The notes under the pieces are model-generated. The model was given only the letters and a program-made list of their open reading frames with translations, was not told the DNA's origin and ran no database searches. 42,892 nt of DNA from Chitinispirillaceae bacterium. Its GTDB lineage: Bacteria > Fibrobacterota > Chitinivibrionia > Chitinivibrionales > Chitinispirillaceae. Below, in pieces: positions 1 to 9,100 of this stretch (position 1 is the first letter of the stretch; the number at the start of each line of letters is the position of its first letter). The translations under genes and the position numbers were made by a program. The DNA lies in contig JAFGDP010000040.1 in assembly GCA_016932075.1 (NCBI GenBank), positions 1-42,892 on the forward strand. The letters run 5' to 3'.

Positions 1-2
1 CC

Positions 3-2057
3 TCCCCCGATACAGCAGTTACTCTCGATAAAATGGTGGTGACTGCCACCCGCACCAGGCGTCTGACCTCCGAAGCACCGGCAAATGTCAGCGTCATTAC
101 CAAAAAAGAGATCGCTGCCTCACCCGCCAAGACCGTCGAGGATCTCCTCGTCACCCAGAGCGGCGTCCAGGCGACCCGCACGGTTGCAATCGGCGAGGGC
201 ATCCCTTCAAGCATCATCATCCGCGGCATACCCGGGTCACTTGCCGCGTCGCGGACCCTGATCCTTGTTGACGGCATTCCGACCAATGCCTCGGGAACTC
301 CGTTCACCATAGTCAATGAGATCCCCATGGAGGCGATCGAACGGATCGAGATCGTGAGGGGCCCGCACTCGAGCCTGTACGGCGCCAATGCGGTCGGCGG
401 CGTGATCAACATTCTCACCAAAGAGGGGTATGGCACACCCAATGGTGCCATTTCCGCTGAAACCTCCTACCCGTTCACGGTCGTTGACCAGGTTGCAGGT
501 AAGAAGGTCACGGCATCAGAAGCAATCTCGAAATCAGGAAAAAGGTCCTATTGGAATGGAACAGGGTCCGTAAACGGCGGGAACGACAAGGCCGGATACC
601 TTCTAAGCGGCGGATACCGGACAATCGGAAACTACCTGCTCAGCGATTCAGCGCTCAGAAGAAACGGGGAGCTGACCTATTTCACTAAGGCTGACAATTA
701 CGACTATAAAGAGTACCGCCTTTTCGGAAAAGGCAGATGGTATCTCACCGACAACTGCGACCTGTCGCTGCATGCCCGGTATTTCAACAGCAACCTCGGG
801 TTCGGCAAAACGAAAAATATCATGCCTGATTCGCTGGATGTCGATACGCGAGGCAGCAAGTTTTTGATCGGCCCGCGGCTGAAACTCTCTTTGACACCCG
901 AAATACGGATACGGGCGGGCGCTTTTTACCGCCAGGTTGTCGGGGAATTCATCAACGAAGGCCAGGACTCTTCACACGTCTGGGTCCCGAGCATCTGGAA
1001 GTCAAATACAAAGGACTGGCAGATTGAAACACAGGGAATTGTTTCGCTTGTGCCCGGCCATACCATTACGGCAGGTCTGGACTATCTGGACAACAATGCG
1101 GATTTCGGCGCAACGACAGACCGGAACACCGGCCGTGTGCTTCCGCACTCCTTCTCTACCCGGAAGGGAATCGTCAACCTTGCGGCGTTTTTGCAGGACG
1201 AAGTCAAACTGTTTGGAAGGCTGACAATTATTCCAGCAATACGTATAGACTACCATAATGAATTCGGCGCAGCGTTTTCGCCAAAAACAGGATTGAACTA
1301 TAAGGCCGCGGATGTTCTTGCCATTCGGGCCTCAAGCGGCAAGTCGTTCCGCGCGCCGTCGCTGGCAGAACTGTATATGCCGGACCTGACGATCAATCCG
1401 AAAGTGATATTAATCGCCAATCCGGATCTGAAACCCGAATATGTCTGGGGTAGCGACATTGGGTTCGATTTGTCTTTGCGGCGGATGGTGACTGTTAAGT
1501 TGGACGCTTTTGCAAATGATATGAGCAATTTGATCAGCCAGATGATTCATACAATCGATACCGGCACAAGCAGCATCACACACCGGAATGTTTCCCATGC
1601 CTGGTCTCGCGGTATGGAAGGTGAAATCTCCTGGCACAGGTTTTCGTGGTTAGGAATTACGATAAATGGAACACTTCAACAATCCAAAGATAAAATGTAC
1701 GATGTCCCTCTTGATTACATTCCCCAATACACTGGCGGATTAAAAGCAACCGGTTCCTATCCACTACGCTGGCTTCAGATCGATGGTGAATGTGGTATCA
1801 CTCATGTGGGACAACGGAACTATTCAGACTTTGCGAATGCCGGCACCAATGATACTCCTGATGGCAGACGACTATTTGTCCCGTTAGTATCCCTTGACCC
1901 CCATTCCCGTGTCGACCTCGCATGCAAAATTATCCTCACCCCCCGGCTCACGTTCTCCGCTGCCGTCCAGAACCTGCTTAACGCGAAATGGGAAGAGGCT
2001 GCCGGAACCTTCATGCCGCAGCGTTTCGCGACAATAAAGGTTAGGGTCGTTTTTTAG
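3..2057 (+). CDS. TonB-dependent outer-membrane receptor, 5' end outside window
   Basis: Outer-membrane gated channel that would import a siderophore, cobalamin or other large ligand using TonB energy. The frame stays open to the left edge, so the signal peptide is missing; the first ATG in the window is at position 33. The visible N-terminus carries a TonB-box-like MVVTATRT motif, followed by a plug domain (VEDLLVTQSGV, IIIRGIP, LVDGIP, IERIEIVRGPHSSLYGANAVGGVINI). About 550 residues of alternating beta-barrel strands follow, ending in the aromatic C-terminal Phe typical of barrels (IKVRVVF). The plug region resembles BtuB/FepA-type receptors, but the ligand cannot be read from the sequence. 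It converges with the next gene, with 5 bp between the stop codons. Family call is firm; substrate unknown. Confidence 0.93.
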   Translation, partial: SPDTAVTLDKMVVTATRTRRLTSEAPANVSVITKKEIAASPAKTVEDLLVTQSGVQATRTVAIGEGIPSSIIIRGIPGSLAASRTLILVDGIPTNASGTPFTIVNEIPMEAIERIEIVRGPHSSLYGANAVGGVINILTKEGYGTPNGAISAETSYPFTVVDQVAGKKVTASEAISKSGKRSYWNGTGSVNGGNDKAGYLLSGGYRTIGNYLLSDSALRRNGELTYFTKADNYDYKEYRLFGKGRWYLTDNCDLSLHARYFNSNLGFGKTKNIMPDSLDVDTRGSKFLIGPRLKLSLTPEIRIRAGAFYRQVVGEFINEGQDSSHVWVPSIWKSNTKDWQIETQGIVSLVPGHTITAGLDYLDNNADFGATTDRNTGRVLPHSFSTRKGIVNLAAFLQDEVKLFGRLTIIPAIRIDYHNEFGAAFSPKTGLNYKAADVLAIRASSGKSFRAPSLAELYMPDLTINPKVILIANPDLKPEYVWGSDIGFDLSLRRMVTVKLDAFANDMSNLISQMIHTIDTGTSSITHRNVSHAWSRGMEGEISWHRFSWLGITINGTLQQSKDKMYDVPLDYIPQYTGGLKATGSYPLRWLQIDGECGITHVGQRNYSDFANAGTNDTPDGRRLFVPLVSLDPHSRVDLACKIILTPRLTFSAAVQNLLNAKWEEAAGTFMPQRFATIKVRVVF

Positions 2058-2062
2058 CCATT

Positions 2063-2608
2063 CTATTGAGATCGCTTGAAAAGGGTGATCTTTGATCCGG
2101 TCAGCAGACTGATTGGCACTCCGGTAAGATCTATCCCCAACAAAGGCGCAACAGGCACCAGATCGGCAAAGGAGACCATCCATTCGATAGTACCGGTTAC
2201 ACTGTTTTTGGAAATATGCATCGGCAAGGGAATGGTCGACCCTCTGACCTGTCGGGGCATGAGTGTGTTCAGCGTAGTATCAATGATCCTGCACGTATCA
2301 GGCAGCAGGAGAATAGAATCAAGGATCGCATTCATACGCCACTTTCCCGCCATATCCAGGGTGGTATCCTGAATACTGCTCGCAGTATCAAGCGCAAGGG
2401 AAACAAGCTGGAACGACGAATCCGGCCCTGTAATCCGCGTGTAGATCCGGGCACCGTCAAAACCGATTGCTTCCAATTCCTCTACCATGCCCTCCCAAAA
2501 CCCGATGACCGACGTATCCATCTCCGTGACGCCGCTGTCTGGTCCATCCCCGCATACAAAAAACACACTACAACAGAACAAGGCCGGTAGTATCATCGTT
2601 TTTTTCAT
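2063..2608 (-). CDS. Putative lipoprotein of unknown function
   Basis: 181-residue protein that I do not recognise. The N-terminus is a lipoprotein-like signal: two lysines, a hydrophobic stretch and a Cys at about residue 19 (VFFVCGDG), so export and lipidation are likely although the lipobox is not canonical. The frame is open further upstream to 2806, but that extension would add 66 poorly conserved-looking residues. The ATG at 2608 is preceded by AGGA at a normal distance and starts right at the signal peptide, so I chose it. The mature part contains two short Asp-Thr-Thr-Leu segments and ends with a hydrophobic Leu/Pro-rich stretch. It is convergent with the TonB receptor. Confidence 0.6.
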   Translation of the reverse strand: MKKTMILPALFCCSVFFVCGDGPDSGVTEMDTSVIGFWEGMVEELEAIGFDGARIYTRITGPDSSFQLVSLALDTASSIQDTTLDMAGKWRMNAILDSILLLPDTCRIIDTTLNTLMPRQVRGSTIPLPMHISKNSVTGTIEWMVSFADLVPVAPLLGIDLTGVPISLLTGSKITLFKRSQ

Positions 2609-2970
2609 AACAGGTCCTGTTTGATACAAGGAGATATCGACATTAGTAATTAGTAATATATAACAAAAACAGCATAAAAACTGGATTATACCGGAGCCGT
2701 ATCCCTTTCGATATTGGCAAAAAAATGGATATAGGCATCTTTTATTTATTTTTTTCAGAAGTGATGTTTCCTGAACGAATGACAACATCTGCAGTATAAA
2801 CGTCAAATTATTAATGCTTGGGGTATTCCGAATGCTTTTATGCAGGCAGGTATAATTGATTCTCTTCTACCATCCTCATTAGGTTACCATAAGATTGTGG
2901 TTCACTGGCACTATCAAAAATCTATAGATAATTATTTCGCCTCATAGTCCAAAAAGGGTTTCTAAAACGA
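2609..2970. other. AT-rich intergenic region
   Basis: About 360 bp between the divergent lipoprotein and ArsR-type genes. It is AT-rich and has no convincing ORF once the lipoprotein start is placed at 2608. It must contain promoters for both neighbours. A TATAAT hexamer is present on the minus strand near 2685-2690, but without a well-spaced -35 box, and I see no clear palindromic operator. Confidence 0.4.
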
Positions 2971-3291
2971 ATGAAATATATTATTTTTAAAATCTTATTG
3001 AAGCACAACATGGGCTACTCTAGTCATAAAATCTGGACGGTGTTAAAGGCGCTTGGTCATCCGACCAGGCTGCGCATGGTATCTGGTTTATTCAAAAATG
3101 AATGCAATGTCGCTCAGATCCAGAAGAAACTTCGATTACCGCAGTCCACGATCTCTCAGCACCTTCGCGTCTTGCGCGACCACGGCATTATTCAACCGAA
3201 ACAAGAAGGGACAAAAAGGTGCTATCGGGTCGTAGACACCCGTGTAATAAAGATGCTGCGGCTAGGAATATTTTGGTCTGATGCGCACTAA
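2971..3291 (+). CDS. ArsR/SmtB-family winged-helix regulator
   Basis: 106-residue DNA-binding protein with the ArsR fold: WTVLKALGHPTRLRMV (helix alpha2 region), a recognition helix-turn-helix in LRLPQSTISQHLRVLRDHGII, and a wing KQEGTKRCYRV. In metal sensors the alpha3 helix carries a Cys-x-Cys metal site; here that segment reads NECNVAQI with a single Cys, so a classical arsenic/cadmium site is not evident. Other Cys is in the wing (KRCYRV). A two-Cys redox or persulfide switch, as in SqrR/BigR-type ArsR proteins, is a possible alternative but only inferred. It lies about 105 bp upstream of the Hdr cluster in the same direction, so it is the natural candidate for its local regulator. An alternative start is the ATG at 3010; neither start has a strong ribosome site. 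Confidence 0.85.
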   Translation: MKYIIFKILLKHNMGYSSHKIWTVLKALGHPTRLRMVSGLFKNECNVAQIQKKLRLPQSTISQHLRVLRDHGIIQPKQEGTKRCYRVVDTRVIKMLRLGIFWSDAH

Positions 3292-3316
3292 CTTGTTTCA
3301 ACTGTAAAGCTTTTTT

Positions 3317-3346
3317 TTGATTATTATATCGCATTATTTATATATA
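3317..3346 (+). promoter_or_regulatory. Candidate sigma70-type promoter of the Hdr cluster
   Basis: TTGATT and TATATA hexamers separated by 18 bp in the 105-bp gap between the ArsR gene and the first hdr gene. Initiation would give a leader of about 45 nt before the ATG at 3397. This is a consensus match in AT-rich DNA, so it could be fortuitous. Confidence 0.4.
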
Positions 3347-3396
3347 TGGATATTTCAATTATCTAAAATTTACCTTATCTCTATTCAGACTGCGAA

Positions 3397-4284
3397 ATGA
3401 GCAAAGGGAAACAAACAGGCGCGGTACTGGTAGTCGGTGCGGGAATCGGCGGCATGCAGGCATCATTAGACCTCGCTAATGCCGGCTACAAAGTATATCT
3501 TGTTGAAAAAGGACCGGCCATAGGCGGGGTTATGGCCCAGTTGGACAAGACGTTTCCCACCAATGATTGTGCCATGTGTACGCTCGCTCCACGCATGGTG
3601 GAATGCGGGAACCACCTCAATATAGAGAAACTGACATACTCCGAAGTTGAAGACATCACAGGTGAGCCGGGCGCATTCAAAGCCAGAATACGAAAAAAAG
3701 CACGGTCGGTGGACGCATCGAAATGTACAGGGTGCGGAACGTGCATGAGAGGGTGCCCAGTGCAGAACAAGGTCAGGATTCCCGAGCCGGCAAAGGTGGT
3801 GGAAACCAAAGAGACCATCGAAGCCGAGAAGATCGTAAAGAGTTATGGATACAACCGCCAATACGTTATTCAGATTCTTCAGGAAGCCAATGATCGATTT
3901 AATTATCTCCCGGAAGGGGTGCTCAAATCCATAAGTCGTCAGCTGGAAATGCCGTATGCCGAAGTATACGGGATCGCCAGCTTCTATAAATCGTTACGGC
4001 TCGAGCCGCGCGGGCAACATGTCATTCAGGTCTGCATGGGCACGGCATGTCATGTGAGAGGCGCACCGAGGGTCCTCGAAGAGTTTCAGCGACGATTGGA
4101 CATTGATGAAGGGCGTACTACCAGCGATGGCCTTTTTACCCTTGAGACGGTGAATTGCATCGGGGCGTGTGCGCTCGGACCGGTTGTCGTTATCGATGGA
4201 GAATACCATGGTGAGATGACCCCTAGCAAGGTGCCTAGGGTGATCGATTGCTATCAGCCCACAGGTCGGGAGGTCGTCGCATGA
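3397..4284 (+). CDS. HdrA N-terminal domain fused to NuoE-type [2Fe-2S] subunit
   Basis: 295 residues in two parts. Residues 1-131 are the start of HdrA: the Rossmann motif VGAGIGGMQASLDL, the conserved TFPTNDCAMC segment and one [4Fe-4S] site (C110, C113, C116, C120). HdrA then stops abruptly at RIPEP. Residues ~140-285 are a complete NuoE/HndA/BamG-like thioredoxin-fold subunit (ILQEANDRFNYLP, YGIASFYKSL) with [2Fe-2S] ligands C213, C218, C254, C258. The missing rest of HdrA is found in the gene starting at 6149. NuoE normally passes electrons between NuoF and further Fe-S subunits, so this fusion would tie the NADH module directly to an HdrA flavin domain. It overlaps the NuoF gene by 4 bp (ATGA), indicating translational coupling. 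Confidence 0.92.
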   Translation: MSKGKQTGAVLVVGAGIGGMQASLDLANAGYKVYLVEKGPAIGGVMAQLDKTFPTNDCAMCTLAPRMVECGNHLNIEKLTYSEVEDITGEPGAFKARIRKKARSVDASKCTGCGTCMRGCPVQNKVRIPEPAKVVETKETIEAEKIVKSYGYNRQYVIQILQEANDRFNYLPEGVLKSISRQLEMPYAEVYGIASFYKSLRLEPRGQHVIQVCMGTACHVRGAPRVLEEFQRRLDIDEGRTTSDGLFTLETVNCIGACALGPVVVIDGEYHGEMTPSKVPRVIDCYQPTGREVVA

Positions 4285-6152
4285 AAAAGGTGGCTTCCCC
4301 GACTGAACTGGAAACCGTTCGTAAGGAAATTCTTCGCAACCGAGACCCGAACCTACCGTGTATTACGGTCTGCAGCGGCACGGGTTGCCACGCACACGGA
4401 TGTGTAGACGTCGTCGCCGCGTTCAAGCGTGAAATTATCGCACGAAAACTGGAGGAAAAGGTATCCCTTCGTGCGACCGGTTGCCACGGGTTCTGCGAAC
4501 GGGGAACACTCGTTGTCGTAAAACCGGAAGGGACGCTCTATCAGAAGGTGAAACCGGATGATGTCGGAGAGATTCTCGATACGAGTATCGTGAGGCTCGG
4601 TGTTGTTGAGCGTTTGCTCTATAAGGAACCTGTCAGTGGGGAAAAAATACGGAAAGAAAAGGATATTCCGTTCTACAAAAAGCAGAATCGGCTTCTTTTG
4701 GGACAAAATGGCATAATTGATCCCACGGAAATCGATGACTATGTTGCGGCTGGTGGGTATGAAGCCCTTGCGAAGGCACTATCTATAAAGCCGGACACGA
4801 TTATAGATGTGGTGAAAAAGTCAAAGTTGCGAGGAAGAGGAGGAGCAGGATTCCCGACAGGCCGGAAATGGGAATTCTGCCGTGCTGTTGAAGCGGATTG
4901 CAGATACATCATCTGCAATGCTGACGAGGGAGATCCGGGCGCCTATATGGACCGATCTGTTCTGGAGGGTAATCCGCACTCGGTTTTGGAGGGAATGATA
5001 ATAGGCTCGTACGCCATAGGTGCCAACGATGGATACATTTATGTGAGGGCGGAATACCCTCTAGCGGTAAAACACATACGCACGGCGATCTCCCAAGCCG
5101 AAGAATACGGTCTGCTCGGGGATAGCATATTGGGAAGTAGTCACAACTTCCGTGTGACCGTGACAACGGGGGCTGGTGCCTTTGTCTGTGGTGAGGAAAC
5201 GGCCTTAATTGCGTCTATCGAAGGCAGGCGGGGTATGCCCCGCACGCGGCCTCCCTTTCCGGCTCAGAAAGGACTGTTCGGCAAGCCCACAAATATAAAC
5301 AACGTTGAAACATGGGCAAACATCCCCCTCATAATTTCAAAAGGCTTTGAGTGGTACAACACTATCGGTACGCATGACAGTAAGGGAACGAAGATATTTT
5401 CTCTCGTAGGCAAGATAAATAATACCGGTCTTGTCGAGGTTCCCATGGGTATCACTCTTCGAGAGATAGTGTTCGATATTGGTGGAGGGATTCCTAAAGG
5501 AAAGAGGTTTAAGGCGGTTCAGACCGGAGGACCGTCCGGGGGATGCATCCCCGAGACGTTGCTGGATTTGCCGGTCGATTTCGACGAGTTGACCAAGGCC
5601 GGATCGATCATGGGTTCGGGCGGGCTTATTGTCATGGATGAGGACACCTGCATGGTCGATGTCGCCAGATACTTTTTAAACTTCCTGAGAGAAGAATCGT
5701 GCGGGAAGTGCACAGCGTGCCGGGAGGGTATTGTCCGAATGCTGGAGATACTTGAAAGGATATGTGAGGGAAAGGGTGAGGAAGGTGATGTGGCTCTTCT
5801 GGAAGAAACGGGAGAGTATATCGTCGATACGGCCCTGTGCGCCCTGGGTTCCACCGCAGCAAACCCCGTCCTTTCGACGTTGAAGCACTTCAGCAATGAA
5901 TACGATGCTCACATCAAGGAGAAGTATTGTCCTGCAGGCGTATGCAAAAACCTGTTTCGATATTCGATTGATGAAAAGTTGTGCAGGGGATGCACGGCGT
6001 GCGTCAAGCAGTGCCCCACAGGGGCAATCAAGGGGGAAAAGAAGAAAGCGCACATCATCGATCCGGACACATGCATCAAATGCGGTATCTGTCTCGACAC
6101 ATGCAAGTTCAATGCTATCAAGAAAATGGCGGTACATGAGGTCGCGGTATGA
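4281..6152 (+). CDS. NuoF-type NADH-binding FMN/Fe-S subunit (HndC/HydB/BamH-like)
   Basis: 623-residue NADH-oxidising subunit. In order: an N-terminal thioredoxin-like [2Fe-2S] domain (C31, C36, C68, C72); the FMN/NADH-binding core with GRGGAGFPTGRKW (~185-197), ICNADEGDPGAYMDR and VCGEETALIASIEG; an SLBB region (~375-450); the NuoF [4Fe-4S] site SCGKCTACREG (C474, C477, C480 with C520); and a C-terminal two-cluster ferredoxin domain (C568-C578 and C598-C608). This architecture is that of the NADP/NAD-linked Fe-hydrogenase beta subunits and BamH rather than respiratory NuoF, which lacks the terminal ferredoxin. The ATG at 4281 overlaps the previous stop by 4 bp and follows GGGAGG; the frame is open upstream but only into the preceding gene. 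It probably takes electrons from NADH and passes them via NuoE into split HdrA-1. Confidence 0.95.
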   Translation: MKKVASPTELETVRKEILRNRDPNLPCITVCSGTGCHAHGCVDVVAAFKREIIARKLEEKVSLRATGCHGFCERGTLVVVKPEGTLYQKVKPDDVGEILDTSIVRLGVVERLLYKEPVSGEKIRKEKDIPFYKKQNRLLLGQNGIIDPTEIDDYVAAGGYEALAKALSIKPDTIIDVVKKSKLRGRGGAGFPTGRKWEFCRAVEADCRYIICNADEGDPGAYMDRSVLEGNPHSVLEGMIIGSYAIGANDGYIYVRAEYPLAVKHIRTAISQAEEYGLLGDSILGSSHNFRVTVTTGAGAFVCGEETALIASIEGRRGMPRTRPPFPAQKGLFGKPTNINNVETWANIPLIISKGFEWYNTIGTHDSKGTKIFSLVGKINNTGLVEVPMGITLREIVFDIGGGIPKGKRFKAVQTGGPSGGCIPETLLDLPVDFDELTKAGSIMGSGGLIVMDEDTCMVDVARYFLNFLREESCGKCTACREGIVRMLEILERICEGKGEEGDVALLEETGEYIVDTALCALGSTAANPVLSTLKHFSNEYDAHIKEKYCPAGVCKNLFRYSIDEKLCRGCTACVKQCPTGAIKGEKKKAHIIDPDTCIKCGICLDTCKFNAIKKMAVHEVAV

Positions 6153-9100
6153 TCTGTTTCAGGCTCAACGGTACCCCTGTTGAGGGGGAAAACGGCCAAA
6201 CAATATTAGATGTCGCAAAACAGCATAGTATTGATATCCCGACACTATGCTACCATCAGGCATTGAAGCCGTATGGAGCGTGCAGAATTTGCGTCGTGGA
6301 AATGAAAAAGGATTCCAGGACACGTCTTGTTCCAGCATGTGACTATCAGATTGAGGAAGGAATAGAGGTACAGACCGATTCCAAGCGCGTCCGAAAAAGC
6401 AGAAAAATGAGCATCGAGCTCTTGCTTTCGAGGTGTCCGGATTCCGATGCCATTAAGAAGCTCGCGAAAGAATATAGTCTTGACGCTCCCAGATTCCCCC
6501 GCCGTAACGATAAGTGCATCCTCTGCGGGCTTTGCGTAAGGATCTGCAAGGAACGCATGGGTGTTGGGACCGCCGACTTTGTAGGGCGGGGATCGGATAT
6601 AAAAGTTGATACACCGTATCACCGGGGAAGTGATGTATGCCTGACATGCGGCGCGTGTGTCTCCGTTTGTCCTACCGGAGCCGTGAAGCTCGAAGAAATC
6701 TCCACGCACCGGCCGGTTCCCCAGCTTTCAGAATTCGATATGGAGCTCAGGCCGCGACCCTCGATTTACATTCCGTTTCCACAGGCGCTTCCCAATGTCC
6801 CGGTGATTGACAGGGATAACTGCGTTCATTTTCTTACGGGCGGGTGCAAGACATGCGAAACGTTCTGCCCGGCGGGCGCGATCGATTACACACAGGAAGA
6901 CCAAGTCGTCGAGCTCACTGCCGGGGCGGCAATTTTATCTCCGGGCTATTGCCAATTCGACGCAGGGAAAAAGTTGGAACTGGGTTATGCCTGGTATCCC
7001 AACGTGGTAACCAGCCTGCAATTCGAACGGCTGCTTTCAGCCAGTGGACCCCATGAGGGAAAGATACTTCGCCCATCGGATTCTCTGGCCCCAAAAAGAA
7101 TTGCCTTTATTCAATGCGTCGGTTCCCGGGACAAGGAACATAATTACTGCTCGTCGGTATGTTGCATGTACGCGACAAAAGAAGCGATCATTGCCATGGA
7201 ACACGAACAAGGCCTTGCCTGCCATATTTTCTATATGGATATGCGGGCCTTCGGAAAAGGTTTTGACGGATACTACGAACACGCCAAAGAACTAGGAGTC
7301 ATCTACCGCAGATGCAGGCCTTCCTCTGTGGAACAGGTGAAAGAGACAGGCAACCTTCGAATCGCTTATTTGGATGAACACAACCGTCATGCTGAGGATG
7401 AGTTCGATCTTGTCGTTCTTTCTGCCGGACTTCGCCCCAATGCAGACGTGAAAGAGCTGGCAGATAAATTCGGTTTGCGGCTCAGTACTGACGGATTTGC
7501 CGAAACGCAAACATTCGATCCTGTGGCGTCATCCCGTCCCGGAATCTATATCTGCGGTCCATTTTCCGAGCCGAAAGACATCCCAGAAACCGTGATGGAG
7601 GCATCGAGTGCTGCGGCAAAGTCGATGGCTTTACTGTCTGAGGTGCGCGGTGAACTCATCGTGCATAAAGAGTGGCCGCCCGAGAAAAAAATTGCCGGCA
7701 TGCCCCCTCGAGTAGGGGTATTCATTTGCCACTGCGGTAAAAATATCGGTGGCGTTGTAAACGTACCGGACGTATGCGAGCATATTCGAGGGCTGCCAGC
7801 CGTGGTTCATGTAGAGAATATGCTGTACACCTGTTCTATCGATGCTCAAGGTAAGATCAAGGACGTAATTCGGGAGCAGAATCTCAACCGTGTTGTCGTT
7901 GCTTCGTGTACCCCCAGAACCCATGAACCGTTGTTTCGCGACACGGTCCGTGAAGCAGGGCTGAATCCCTATCTCTTTGAGATGGCCAATATCCGGGATC
8001 AGTGTTCCTGGATACACATGCACGAACCTGAAAAGGCGACCCGGAAGGCAAAAGAACTGGTCTCGATGGCTGTCGCGAAGGCGCGGAAGTTGGAGCCGCT
8101 GTACAGCATGTCCGTGGCGGTAAACAGCGCCGCGCTGGTGATCGGAGGAGGAGTGGCCGGCATGCGTGCAGCCCTCAACCTGGCCGACCAAGGTTTCGAG
8201 GTATACCTTGTTGAGCGGGACGAAAAGCTTGGAGGAAATCTCAAACATATCTTCTATATGGCCGGCGGAGAAAATCCACAGGCACAACTCAGCGATATGA
8301 TCGCCAAAGTCGGTGCACATCCTCTCATCCGGGTAATGACAAAGACAACCATTGAAACGATCGGTGGGTTCGTTGGCAATTTTGAGACGACCCTAGTCCA
8401 TGACAATAATCGCTCGACAATACAGCACGGTGCCATCGTGGTGGCGACTGGTGCTGTGCCGCACACGCCCTCGGAGTATTTGTACGGTAAGGACGACAGA
8501 ATTGTAACACAGCTTGAGTTGGAGCAGATGCTGGCGGCGTCGCAATTTAAAAAGAACAAGTGCGTCGTCATGATTCAGTGTGTCGGCTCACGCGAAGGCG
8601 AACGGATGTATTGCAGCCGGGTATGTTGCACTCAGGCAATAAAAAATGCACTGGTAATCAAGGAAACACATCCTGACACGGATGTGTTCATTCTGTATCG
8701 CGAAATCCGGACATACGGATTCAACGAGAAATACTATACAAAAGCCAGAAAAGCGGGCGTCCGGTTCATTCGCTACGATGTCAATGAGAAACCGTCGGTA
8801 TCAGTCTCGGGCGACAGACTGCATGTCAATGTCCGTGAACCTATCTTGGGTGATCTTCTAGATATAGGTTGCGATATGGTGGTGCTCGCACCCGCAATAG
8901 TACCGCAGGAAGACGCCGAAGAACTGGGCAAGATGCTAAAGGTTCCGCTTACGGCGGAGAAATTCTTCCTTGAGGCACACATGAAGCTTCGACCTGTCGA
9001 TTTTGCGGTCGAGGGTGTCTTCCTGGCGGGCATGGCCCATTGCCCGAAAACCGTAGGCGAAAGCATCACCCAGGCGGAGGCCGCGGCCTCGCGGGCAGCA

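Noticed and set aside
7631..8320. 229-codon minus-strand ORF inside the NuoG-HdrA gene
   Set aside because: Opposite to conserved HdrA motifs, with no recognisable domain or start signal.
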